From Nonomuraea sp. NBC_00507 (lineage in GTDB: Bacteria; Actinomycetota; Actinomycetes; Streptosporangiales; Streptosporangiaceae): a stretch of DNA of 64,000 bases. Below are positions 8,967 through 16,207 of this stretch, in pieces; the first letter of the stretch is position 1, and each line of letters starts with the position of its first letter. Below the pieces are notes generated by a model, which searched no databases, was not told the origin of the DNA, and saw nothing but the letters and a program-made list of their open reading frames with translations. The position numbers and the translations under genes were made by a program. The stretch spans positions 4,402,001-4,466,000 of the forward strand of contig NZ_CP107853.1 of assembly GCF_036013525.1 (NCBI RefSeq), written 5' to 3'.

Positions 8967-9464
8967 GTGACGGACGTGGTCGACATCTTCACCGACGGCG
9001 CATGCCGCGGCAATCCCGGGCCAGGCGGCTGGGGTGCCGTGCTGCAGTACGGCAACCATGAGCGGGAACTGCACGGTGGCGAGGGCCCGACCACCAACAA
9101 CCGCATGGAGCTGTTGGCTGCGATCATGGCGCTGGAGACGCTGAAACGGCCCTGCGAGGTCCGGCTGCACACCGACAGCACGTATGTCAGGAACGGAATC
9201 ACTTCCTGGATCGCCAGGTGGAAGCGCAACGGGTGGCACACTGCGGCCAAGGAGCCGGTCAAGAACGCCGACCTGTGGCAGCGGCTCGATCAGGCTGCCG
9301 ACAGACACCAGGTCGAGTGGCTGTGGGTCAAGGGGCACAACGGCCACCCCGGCAACGAACGGGCGGACGAACTGGCCCGACGGGGTTGCGACGAGGTCGT
9401 GAGCGGGGGCGGTAGGTCAAGGTGTAATGCCGCACTCCACGGCGTGGCGCAGGCGGCATCCTGA
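8967..9464 (+). CDS. rnhA: ribonuclease HI
   Basis: The 165-aa protein cleaves the RNA strand of RNA-DNA hybrids. The catalytic carboxylates are visible: Asp in [12 protein letters not shown] (residues about 7-18), Glu in NNRMELLAA (near 48), Asp in HTDSTYV (near 71) and Asp in [12 protein letters not shown] (near 135). [14 protein letters not shown] carries the handle-side His. The GTG start at 8967 lies 12 bases after the ATPase stop, so the pair is likely co-transcribed. The last 25 or so residues extend past the usual end of the fold and look disordered. Confidence 0.92.
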   Translation: MTDVVDIFTDGACRGNPGPGGWGAVLQYGNHERELHGGEGPTTNNRMELLAAIMALETLKRPCEVRLHTDSTYVRNGITSWIARWKRNGWHTAAKEPVKNADLWQRLDQAADRHQVEWLWVKGHNGHPGNERADELARRGCDEVVSGGGRSRCNAALHGVAQAAS

Positions 9465-9505
9465 CGCGCCATCGCTGTGCGGCGCCGCACAGCTTCTTCC
9501 ACAGA

Positions 9506-9523
9506 ATGTGGTTCGGACCACAT
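9506..9523. promoter_or_regulatory. inverted repeat upstream of unknown gene
   Basis: ATGTGGT-TCGG-ACCACAT is a perfect 7-bp inverted repeat about 30 bases before ATG 9555. It could be an operator or an RNA hairpin; nothing else supports either role. Confidence 0.35.
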
Positions 9524-9554
9524 ACGGCTGGACAGGCCTCACTACGGTCCCCGC

Positions 9555-10415
9555 ATGGGAAAGAAGCGAAGGCGGAAGCCCCGCCATGGCGCTGCCATCG
9601 GTATCGCGTTGCTCCTCGACGAGCTTGACCTCGCCACCATGGCGTCCTACCCGTCATTTGAGTTCGGCGCATACGACGAATATCTGGCCGCATGCGAGCA
9701 GAGCATGCGCTCTATGCTCCAAGCCGGCCACAGCGTCAGGGTCGAGACCTTCATCCCGGCCGAATACGCCGAATACTGCCAGGCGGAGCAACTGCCGCCC
9801 GACTCGGCTGCGAGCAGGGCCCTCTACGCTGCGGCAGTGTGCGATGAGGGCGAGCCCTTCCGCTATCGGGGCGAGCCCATCGCTGAACTCGTGGCCTCGC
9901 TCGCGCATCGAGAACGACTCAGGACACTCAGCATCCGGACAATGGACCTGCTGGACCCTCTGCCCTACGGGGCAGTGCTGGAAGCGGAGGAATATGCCGC
10001 CGACCTGCTCGCATGGCTCTGGACCCACGCGGGTTCCGGCTCGCACATCTTCACCTGCCACGTGAGCGACAGAGCGCACGATCCCCTGGAGCTTGTGGCC
10101 GAGGTGGAGCTCCGGAAGAACACGATGAGAGCCGTAGACGCGGAGATCACGGCCTTGTCCTTGATGCTGAGCTTCGCCCGGGCGGTCAAAGCCGAGGGCA
10201 GCATCGTCATGCGTTCCTTCACCTCCAGAACCGATCCTGACAATGGCTTGCCTGTGAAGATCGTCCGAGGCTGGGCCATCGTGAAAGGGGCGCTCCGTCC
10301 CCTGACGGCCACCGAGATCATGAAGGCCTCCCGTACCGACCCCCGCACCGGAGACCCTCTGCCTCCCGAGCCCGCAGTGGAGTACGCCGACTCCCACGAG
10401 CCGTTCGAACTGTGA
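9555..10415 (+). CDS. protein of unknown function
   Basis: I do not recognise this 286-aa protein. ATG 9555 begins MGKKRRRKPRHG, a very basic start. The frame is open upstream to GTG 9477, but neither start has a clear ribosome site. The body is mostly helical, with acidic and alanine-rich segments, no membrane segment and no catalytic motif I can name. The C-terminus is Pro/Glu-rich. It follows the ATPase/RNase HI pair on the same strand after about 90 bases containing an inverted repeat. It ends tail-to-tail with the ESX-like locus. Compared with the neighbouring core genes the codon choice looks less GC-extreme, which would fit an acquired block. Confidence 0.55.
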   Translation: MGKKRRRKPRHGAAIGIALLLDELDLATMASYPSFEFGAYDEYLAACEQSMRSMLQAGHSVRVETFIPAEYAEYCQAEQLPPDSAASRALYAAAVCDEGEPFRYRGEPIAELVASLAHRERLRTLSIRTMDLLDPLPYGAVLEAEEYAADLLAWLWTHAGSGSHIFTCHVSDRAHDPLELVAEVELRKNTMRAVDAEITALSLMLSFARAVKAEGSIVMRSFTSRTDPDNGLPVKIVRGWAIVKGALRPLTATEIMKASRTDPRTGDPLPPEPAVEYADSHEPFEL

Positions 10416-10442
10416 GTCCGTGAAGGGATGCCCGTTGTCGTG

Positions 10443-11153
10443 TCAGCGCTGCCGCTGTTCCCGCTCGGGCGGGGCGGGCAGTTCCCGCTTCGGGGCGAGG
10501 TAGACCGAGGGCCGGTCGGTGGAGATGACGGCGCGCTCGAAGTTGACGGCGGCGCCCTCGGTCGGCTTGATGTTGAACAGCTGGCCCAGCGACTGCGAGC
10601 TCGTCGCCAGTGTGCCGCCGGCCACCGCCAGGAAGCCGTACAGGACCTTGGTCTTCTGGGCGATCATGGCGTTGGTCAGCATGGTGAGCCTGGCCAGCAT
10701 GATGTCACCCGCGACACGCAGGTGAGGCGTCAGTCGCATGGCCTGACAGGCGAGGAGGTAGCCAAGGACGGCGGCCGCAAGGACGCCGATCTCCATCCAG
10801 TAGAGCGCGTAGGCATCGCGTACCTGGTCGACCTGCCCTTCCATGGTGTAGCAGAGGCCGCTCAGCTTCTGCAGGTCGCCGGAGAACAGGCTGGTGGCGT
10901 TGAGGAACGCCTCGCGGTCGTCGGCGATCCAACCGGCCCTGGATAGGAAGACGGCGTTGCCGATGAGGTTGGGATACTCCACCTCCAGGGCCTTGGCCAG
11001 TGAGTTCCAGTTGGCCTTGGCGTCGCCCATGCCGGGGACGTTCGCCAGCGCGGTGGTGGCGATCGTCACGCCGACCATGATGCCCGGGGCTGATCTCGCG
11101 GCCAGCTTGAGCTCGTCGAGTGCGGCCTTGGCGTGCAGCAGGGGATAGGGCAT
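10443..11153 (-). CDS. WXG100-partner-like membrane protein
   Basis: A 236-aa protein encoded 16 bases downstream of the small WXG100-like gene and behind AGGAGG. It has amphipathic helices in the first 110 residues with an AGWIADDREAF segment near 74-84, the Trp-x-x-Asp-Asp-Arg style seen in ESX-related helical hairpins. There are hydrophobic segments at about 119-138 and 168-185, and a basic, Pro/Glu-rich tail. Long actinobacterial proteins of this type accompany type VII secretion substrates. No EccC-type ATPase or other secretion machinery is in view, so secretion through ESX is inference. Confidence 0.55.
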   Translation of the reverse strand: MPYPLLHAKAALDELKLAARSAPGIMVGVTIATTALANVPGMGDAKANWNSLAKALEVEYPNLIGNAVFLSRAGWIADDREAFLNATSLFSGDLQKLSGLCYTMEGQVDQVRDAYALYWMEIGVLAAAVLGYLLACQAMRLTPHLRVAGDIMLARLTMLTNAMIAQKTKVLYGFLAVAGGTLATSSQSLGQLFNIKPTEGAAVNFERAVISTDRPSVYLAPKRELPAPPEREQRQR

Positions 11154-11169
11154 GGGTGGGATCCTCCTG

Positions 11170-11469
11170 TCACTGGTAGACCACGGTGCTGGCGTCCTCG
11201 GCGTCCCGCCAGTTCTTCTTGATCGTCTCGAGGGCGTCGATCCACTTGACGACGGTGTCGATGGCGTCGTCGGCGTAGTTCTTGACGTCGTCGCGCACGC
11301 CGTCGTACTTGCCGATCAGGACGAAGCCCAGGGTGCCGAAGCCGGGGAAGGGCACGTCGGTGCTGTCGACGGAGCTCTTGAGGCGCTCGAGGCCCGGGAT
11401 GACGTACTCGCGGAGGTTTCGCTGGATGTCGGCGATGGTCTTGGAGGTGATGTGGATGTCCTGGGCCAT
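11170..11469 (-). CDS. WXG100/ESAT-6-like small helical protein
   Basis: A 99-aa all-helical protein with a GGGGGAG ribosome site before ATG 11469. Two helices, roughly residues 8-35 and 55-88, flank a glycine/proline-rich turn (VPFPGFGTLGF). The WRDAED near residue 88 resembles the tail of ESX substrates. The size and hairpin plan match WXG100 proteins, though the central Trp-x-Gly is replaced by the GFG turn. It is first in a two-gene unit with the membrane protein. Confidence 0.5.
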   Translation of the reverse strand: MAQDIHITSKTIADIQRNLREYVIPGLERLKSSVDSTDVPFPGFGTLGFVLIGKYDGVRDDVKNYADDAIDTVVKWIDALETIKKNWRDAEDASTVVYQ

Positions 11470-11598
11470 GATCTCTCCCCCGCCGCGCTCGCAGTTTGCG
11501 GATTACGAAACATCTACTTAACGCGGAATGAGCGTATCGAGTATTTTGATCAAAGTCAGGAGTGATCGTTGATGCGGTAGTCGCGGAGGGGGCCGCTG

Positions 11599-12009
11599 GT
11601 GCTCGATCCTGGTGGTATCGGACCTGATGATCTGGAAAGGGTGGCCAGGGAGGCGGAGCAGGCCATGCGGCGGCTGGCCGACCTGCAGGAACGGCTCGGC
11701 GCGATCCGCGGCACCGGCACGGCCGCGGGCGGGCAGATCGTTGTGGGGGCCGACAGCTCCGGCCGTATCGACTCGATCGAGCTGAACCCGCGCGTGATGC
11801 GGATGGCCAGCCAGGACCTCGCCGAGGAGCTGCTACGCGCGGTCAACGCGGCGCAGGACGACTGTGTGCGGCAGACCCGCGACCTGGTCTCCGACACCGG
11901 CGTCGACCCGTCTGTGGACGAGGCCGCGTTCGAGGCCATGGAGCGCCGGCTGACGGACGCCCACGCCGCCTTCATGAGGGAGATGGAGGGTTACGGACGC
12001 TCTCGGTGA
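11599..12009 (+). CDS. YbaB/EbfC-family DNA-binding protein
   Basis: A 136-aa protein starting at GTG 11599 behind GGAGGGGG. It has the YbaB plan: an N-terminal helix rich in Ala/Glu/Arg (residues 8-35), a central beta meander (GQIVVGADSSGRIDSIELNP, about 44-63), and a C-terminal helix (LAEELLRAVNAAQDD). YbaB proteins are nucleoid-associated dimers. The variant here, with an extended acidic tail, is the form often seen in actinobacterial type VII/WXG100 neighbourhoods. It is divergent from the WXG100-like pair, across about 130 bases. Confidence 0.75.
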   Translation: MLDPGGIGPDDLERVAREAEQAMRRLADLQERLGAIRGTGTAAGGQIVVGADSSGRIDSIELNPRVMRMASQDLAEELLRAVNAAQDDCVRQTRDLVSDTGVDPSVDEAAFEAMERRLTDAHAAFMREMEGYGRSR

Positions 12010-12049
12010 GCCGCGGCGGCGCAAGCTCGAGCGCATCGAGCCGAGTGCT

Positions 12050-12823
12050 CTACGGGAGGTTCCTGCGCGGGCGGCGGCGCAGCAGGAGGCCGGTGGCGGA
12101 AGCGAGGATCACCAGGGATCCGGCCAGCATCAATGCCCGCCCGTCCGGCCCGGCCTCGCCCCCGGCCCCCGTATCGACTCCTCCCTCCGGGGTCGCGGTG
12201 GTCGTGACGGTGGTCGTCACCTCTGGGGTCGTGGCGTCGCTCTCGTCCTCGTCGTCCGTGGTTTCGTCGTCGGCCGTGTCGGTGGGGGAGGAAGTGGGGG
12301 TTGTCGCGCCATCGGATTCCCCGACGGCGAGCGGGTACTGCGTGAGAGCGGACTTGTTCTTGACCTCGCACTCGATCAAGGGCTCCTGAGGGCTGGGGCC
12401 GATGTTGATGGCGGCGGCGTGTACCTCGCCCTCGCCCGTGCCCGGCGGTGTCGTCGTCAGGTTGACCGTGGTCGTGGGGAGCGGGATGGGCTGGCCTGGG
12501 GTGATCGTGCCGAGCTGCCCCACGCCGGTGGCCGAGGTCAGCCGCGGGATTTTGCTGATGCCGGCGTACGCGTACAGCTTGAGACCGCCGTCCAGGCCGG
12601 TCGAGGGTGCGCGGAGCTCGGCTCCCGCCACATAGGTGCCGCGCCAGCCGATCGTCAGGTTCTCCCCAACCGCGGCACGCGCGGGGACCGTCAGTTCGAC
12701 GTTGACCTTGACCTGCTGCTTCTGGCCTGTGGCTGTCGTGGTGCACTCGTAGTCCACGACGCTCGCCGCGGGGGCGGGTAAGAACTGCAGGGCGATGATC
12801 GGGACGACCAGGTGGACGCGCAC
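12050..12823 (-). CDS. secreted, C-terminally membrane-anchored protein (DUF6801-like)
   Basis: The start is GTG 12823 behind AAAGGAGGG, giving 257 aa. The frame is open further upstream, but that part would precede the signal peptide. Residues 1-21 form a signal peptide ending APAASVV. A beta-rich domain follows (YECTTT near 24, two Cys likely disulfide-bonded), then a Thr/Asp/Glu-rich low-complexity stalk (about residues 165-215). It ends in a hydrophobic helix (LMLAGSLVILASATGLLL) with a basic RRRPRR tail. There is no LPXTG, so it is anchored by the helix. The globular domain resembles DUF6801 cell-surface proteins. Confidence 0.65.
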   Translation of the reverse strand: MRVHLVVPIIALQFLPAPAASVVDYECTTTATGQKQQVKVNVELTVPARAAVGENLTIGWRGTYVAGAELRAPSTGLDGGLKLYAYAGISKIPRLTSATGVGQLGTITPGQPIPLPTTTVNLTTTPPGTGEGEVHAAAINIGPSPQEPLIECEVKNKSALTQYPLAVGESDGATTPTSSPTDTADDETTDDEDESDATTPEVTTTVTTTATPEGGVDTGAGGEAGPDGRALMLAGSLVILASATGLLLRRRPRRNLP

Positions 12824-12914
12824 GGCGAGCCCTCCTTTGTGGCAGATGAGGCACCAGAGGAAATGATGGTGGAGAGACGAGGTTGACACGAATGTCCACA
12901 TATGGACAACCCGG

Positions 12915-14030
12915 TCAGCGGCGTCGGGGCGTGTAGGGCGGGACGGCCTCGAGGTCCAGATCCGCATCGGGCCAGCGGCGGCGGAGCAGGTCGGCCGCCT
13001 GACGGGCCCAGCCGGCCAGATGCGGCAGGGCACGGTGGGCCTCGGCGGTGCGGGCGGCGGCCTCCAGGATCGCGACGAGCTGCGGGCGGCTGTCGTCGCC
13101 CGCCGGGCGGGCGTCCACCCTGGGGAAGCGTTCCAGCCGGTTCAGGGCGTAGGAGAGGCAAGCCGCGGCCAGTCCGAAACCATAACGCCGGTCGTCCTCG
13201 GCCTCGGGCACGCCGCGGGCCAGGGCGCGGCGATACTCGGCGGCGAGGCCGTCGTCGCGGACCGACAACCAGCCGGGGCCGGGGACGTGCAAACAGACGG
13301 CGTCGTGGAGAGCGTGGGTGTAGGCGGCGAACTCGAAGTCGATGAGCCGGGCGTCCGGGTCGCCCGAGGGATGCACGAGGATGTTGTTGGTCTCCGGGTC
13401 GCCGCTGCTCAACGCCAGGAACGATCCGGGCTCGGCCAGCTCCTCCCGTACGGCGGCCAACTCCCGCTCGGCCCGCCCCACGATCGGCGCGCCGAGGGCC
13501 GCGGCCTGCCTGTGCCCCTTCTCGCGGTTCCCGGCGAAGTGCACGATACGGTCCTCGTCCGGCGTGATCGGGCCGAGCGCCGCCCTGCGCGCGTGGTAGG
13601 TCGCGGCCTGCCCGGCGGTGGCGGCGTTCAGCTCGCCGCGGGCGCGGGCGAAGGCGGCCAGGCGTATGGCGTGGGCGGCTGCGCCGTCCGCACGCAGCAG
13701 CCCGTCCAACGGCGTGCGTGGCGCCAGGTCCTCCAGCACGATGAGCCCGGCATCCAGGTCGGCCGCCAGAGCGCGCGGAGCCAGGCCGAGGCCGAGGTCG
13801 TCGGAGAGGAAGCGCAGCACGGCCAGTTCGGTGCGGGTCCGCCACGAGGCGGTACGGAGACCGTCGGCGCCTCGGTGCGGGCGCGTCCATTTGGCGATCA
13901 CCGGTTCGGCGCCGTCCAGCCGCGCTCGTGCGACGGCCCAGGGCGGCACGGGTTGCCAGCCGACGACGGTGACGGGGGCGGGACGATGGCGGGATAAGAG
14001 GGATTCAACTTCGATGGGCCGGCCGATCAC
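12915..14030 (-). CDS. aminoglycoside-phosphotransferase-like protein (APH family)
   Basis: The 371-aa protein follows the APH/choline-kinase fold. It has an N-lobe with PVIAKWTRP (Lys near 47), LIVLEDLAPRTPL in the hinge, the catalytic-loop segment ALSSGDPETNNILV (near 205-218) and RLIDFEFA as the metal-binding DFE (near 228). The usual catalytic-loop HGDxxxxN reads SGDxxxxN here, so His is replaced by Ser, while Asp and Asn are kept. Substrate unknown; such single genes are common and rarely confer resistance. It is the last gene leftward of a divergent pair with the gene at 14209. Confidence 0.75.
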   Translation of the reverse strand: MIGRPIEVESLLSRHRPAPVTVVGWQPVPPWAVARARLDGAEPVIAKWTRPHRGADGLRTASWRTRTELAVLRFLSDDLGLGLAPRALAADLDAGLIVLEDLAPRTPLDGLLRADGAAAHAIRLAAFARARGELNAATAGQAATYHARRAALGPITPDEDRIVHFAGNREKGHRQAAALGAPIVGRAERELAAVREELAEPGSFLALSSGDPETNNILVHPSGDPDARLIDFEFAAYTHALHDAVCLHVPGPGWLSVRDDGLAAEYRRALARGVPEAEDDRRYGFGLAAACLSYALNRLERFPRVDARPAGDDSRPQLVAILEAAARTAEAHRALPHLAGWARQAADLLRRRWPDADLDLEAVPPYTPRRR

Positions 14031-14173
14031 GCGAGTAGCTTATGCGTCCCTGCTGCGCCGGATTGATCCGCGTGGCACATTTTGCCGCCTTGCGTGAGCG
14101 CGGCTGGAGTCCCCACGAAGGCTGCGACGGGGGAGCCTGTCTGGGATTTCTCTGAGATGGTTTTACACACCTC

Positions 14174-14202
14174 TTAACACCAAGTAATTGAGCCATTACA
14201 AT
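14174..14202 (+). promoter_or_regulatory. strong housekeeping-type promoter for a leaderless gene
   Basis: TTAACA (14174-14179), a 17-base spacer and TACAAT (14197-14202) match sigma-70 group consensus well. The ATG at 14209 lies just seven bases after the -10, so the transcript should begin at or next to the start codon. Confidence 0.7.
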
Positions 14203-14208
14203 GCGTAT

Positions 14209-14841
14209 ATGAAAACACTGCAGTCAGCCAATGGCCTGCCTGACCATGGGCATGGGGGGCTGGGACGTGTGGCGCACGGAGCGCTGACGTCCCTGTCTGG
14301 CATCGAGGACGGACCGAAACTCTTCCTCGGCTACAACACCCTTCCCAATCCACCGTTTCCGCTGGTCGGATACCTGCAGAACGACTTGGGCCCGGAGGCG
14401 GCGGCTCTCGACCCGGCCTCCCTGCTGCGCGCCGCCGCCGGGTCGATGCGGGCACACCCGGTGCCGCCGAAGGAGGCGTTCGCCGAGGGGCACCGGCGAG
14501 TGGCGGCGGTGATGCGGGTGGACGCGATGGTCTTCGTGGTTTCGGCGCGGGCGTTCGCTCCGCAGCAGAGCCCGTCCGCCCGCGCACTGTGGGCGAACCT
14601 GGTCGAGGGCTATTACCGCGATGGCGACGCCGAGGCGTGCGTGGACGCACGGGAGACGGCCCTGGCCCTGGGCGTGGACCGGCAGAACGGTCGTGTGCTG
14701 CTGGTGGCCGAGCGGGGCCCGTCCGGCGGCTATGCCGCACCTGTCCGCGTCGAGGGGAAGCCGAGAGGGGAGCTGTTCGACCTGCTGGGGGAGGTGCTGG
14801 ACGCCCAATACGTGTGGACCAAGGCGGCATTCGCGCTCTGA
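14209..14841 (+). CDS. protein of unknown function (leaderless mRNA predicted)
   Basis: A 210-aa soluble protein, not recognised. It starts MKTLQSANGLPD; no ribosome site precedes ATG 14209, but the promoter places the transcript start there. It contains KLFLGYNTLPNPPFPLVGYL (about 39-58) and a possible Rossmann/MFS-independent alpha/beta body with VDAMVFVVSARAFAP near 105. The start codon of an in-frame longer version (14188) lies inside the promoter and is rejected. A hairpin at 14922-14951 probably ends the transcript. The APH-like gene is divergent. Confidence 0.6.
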   Translation: MKTLQSANGLPDHGHGGLGRVAHGALTSLSGIEDGPKLFLGYNTLPNPPFPLVGYLQNDLGPEAAALDPASLLRAAAGSMRAHPVPPKEAFAEGHRRVAAVMRVDAMVFVVSARAFAPQQSPSARALWANLVEGYYRDGDAEACVDARETALALGVDRQNGRVLLVAERGPSGGYAAPVRVEGKPRGELFDLLGEVLDAQYVWTKAAFAL

Positions 14842-14921
14842 GGCCGTGCCCTCTCGGTGTTCGCCCAGTCCAGCCACCCCTTCGTGACGCCGGGGCGCCG
14901 GCCCCCCGATCGGACCCCGCC

Positions 14922-14951
14922 CCTCCCTCGCCTTGAGCAGGGCGAGGGAGG
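14922..14951 (+). terminator. hairpin terminator without T tract
   Basis: CCTCCCTCGCC (14922-14932) pairs perfectly with GGCGAGGGAGG (14941-14951) around an 8-base loop. It sits 80 bases after the stop of the leaderless gene, as many actinobacterial terminators do. Confidence 0.6.
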
Positions 14952-14998
14952 AGACGGCCATGAAGGGATTCGCCAGACGTCCAGCATGAGGGGCCGAA

Positions 14999-15216
14999 GT
15001 CGTGAGGCCCACCGCGGCACCGTCGATCACCCGGCAGCTGGTGGAGCGCTTCGCCACCCCGGGTCGAACGCCGGGCCGGCCGGCGCGCTGAGCCTCAGCG
15101 AGACCACGGTGAAGACCCACGTGGCGCGCATCTTCGCCAAGCGCGGCCTGCGTGACCGCGCCCAGGCCGTGGTCGTCGCCTACGAGACCGGCCTCGTCCG
15201 CGCGGGCGACGGCCTC
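14999..15216 (+). pseudogene. LuxR-type response regulator remnant
   Basis: One frame reads VRPTAAPSITRQLVERFA, the linker found between receiver and LuxR domains. After a frame change near 15088 the sequence reads LSLSETTVKTHVARIFAKRG followed by LRDRAQAVVVAYETGLVRAG, the recognition helix and tail of a LuxR domain. The first half of the HTH (normally LTPREREVL..) is deleted, as is the whole receiver. It is a decayed NarL-type regulator. Confidence 0.7.
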
Positions 15217-15297
15217 AGTAAGGCCCTGCGACGGGCATCCGTAAGGGGTCGCGACGGGCCTCGTCCGCGCACGGTGAGCGCCCGTAGGCTGGGCGGC

Positions 15298-16134
15298 ATG
15301 ACCTTCATCGTGACCACGGGCGCCACCGGCAGGCTCGGTGGCCGGATCGCCGCCCGGCTCGCGGCTGCAGGGGCCGAGCAGCGGCTCGTCTCCCGGGCCG
15401 CGGGCCGCGTGCCGCAGCTCGACCGCGCGAGCGCGATCAGCGCGGACTACGGCGATCCCGAGGCGATGAGGCGGGCCCTCGACAAAGCGACGACCGTATT
15501 GTTCGTGTCGGCGTCGGAGAGCGCCGACCGGCTCGACCGGCACCGCACGTTCGTCGACGTCGCCCGCGACGCCGGCGTCACGCACCTGGTCTACATCTCC
15601 TTCTACGGCGCCTCGCCGTCGGCCACGTTCACGCTGGCGCGTGACCACTGGGCGACCGAGCAGCACATCCGCGACAGCGGCCTGCCCTTCACCTTTCTGC
15701 GCGACAGCCTGTACGCCGACTTCCTGCCCAGCATGGCCGGCGAGGACGGCGTGATCCGCGGCCCGGCCGGGCAAGGCCGGGTGGCGGCCGTGGCCCAGGA
15801 CGACATCGCCGACGCGGCGGCCGCGGTGCTGCTGGACCCGGGCGCGCACGAGGGGGCGACCTACGACCTCACCGGGCCGCGCGCGATGACGCTGGACGAG
15901 GTCGCCGCCACACTGAGCCGGGCCACCGGGCGGACCGTCACCTATCACCCCGAGACCCTCGAGGAGGCGTACGAGTCACGCCGGGTTTACGGCGCGCCCG
16001 ACTGGCAGGTCGACGCGTGGGTGTCCACCTACCTCGCGATCGCCGCCGGCGAGCTCGAAGGAGTCAGCGACGCCATCCCGGCCCTCACCGGGCACCCGGC
16101 GACGACCTTCGAGGAGCTCCTGGCAAAGATCTAG
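15298..16134 (+). CDS. NmrA-family NAD(P)-binding oxidoreductase
   Basis: The 278-aa protein has the dinucleotide motif GATGRLGG at about residues 8-15. It continues with the NmrA-style ADYGDPEAMRRAL near 50, VSASESADR near 70, LVYISFYGA near 100 and FTFLRDSLYADFLP near 130. These atypical short-chain reductases sense or reduce quinone-like or small ligands (compare QorB, NmrA). The active-site Tyr-x-x-Lys of classical enzymes is not obvious. It is a single gene, preceded by a LuxR fossil and followed by the ROK gene. Confidence 0.82.
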   Translation: MTFIVTTGATGRLGGRIAARLAAAGAEQRLVSRAAGRVPQLDRASAISADYGDPEAMRRALDKATTVLFVSASESADRLDRHRTFVDVARDAGVTHLVYISFYGASPSATFTLARDHWATEQHIRDSGLPFTFLRDSLYADFLPSMAGEDGVIRGPAGQGRVAAVAQDDIADAAAAVLLDPGAHEGATYDLTGPRAMTLDEVAATLSRATGRTVTYHPETLEEAYESRRVYGAPDWQVDAWVSTYLAIAAGELEGVSDAIPALTGHPATTFEELLAKI

Positions 16135-16147
16135 GCATTTTGGGGGT

Positions 16148-16176
16148 TTGACCGGTCCGCCCTGCATGGATTAGTT
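16148..16176 (+). promoter_or_regulatory. promoter of the ROK operon
   Basis: TTGACC (16148-16153), a 17-base spacer and TTAGTT (16171-16176) precede the ROK gene. The downstream stretch 16171-16196 contains TAGTT twice and an AGTTAATTAA segment, a plausible autoregulatory site for the ROK protein. Confidence 0.5.
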
Positions 16177-16207
16177 TCTCACCAGTAGTTAATTAAAGGG
16201 GCGGCTC

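Noticed and set aside
6987..9347. 786-codon open frame on the minus strand opposite the ATPase and RNase HI genes
   Set aside because: It is antisense to two genes with clear domain signatures; the translation is low-complexity Pro/Arg/Gly/Val without family motifs. It is a by-product of high GC.
12824..13033. N-terminal extension of the surface protein to 13033
   Set aside because: The added 70 residues are Arg/Pro/Ser-rich shadow of the APH gene; GTG 12823 has a strong ribosome site and starts a signal peptide.
12915..14030. aminoglycoside resistance gene
   Set aside because: Only the fold is supported; family members of this type are mostly of unknown substrate and the catalytic-loop His is absent.
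14224..15948. 574-codon minus-strand frame
   Set aside because: It covers the leaderless gene and the NmrA reductase on the other strand; composition is shadow-like and no domain is visible.
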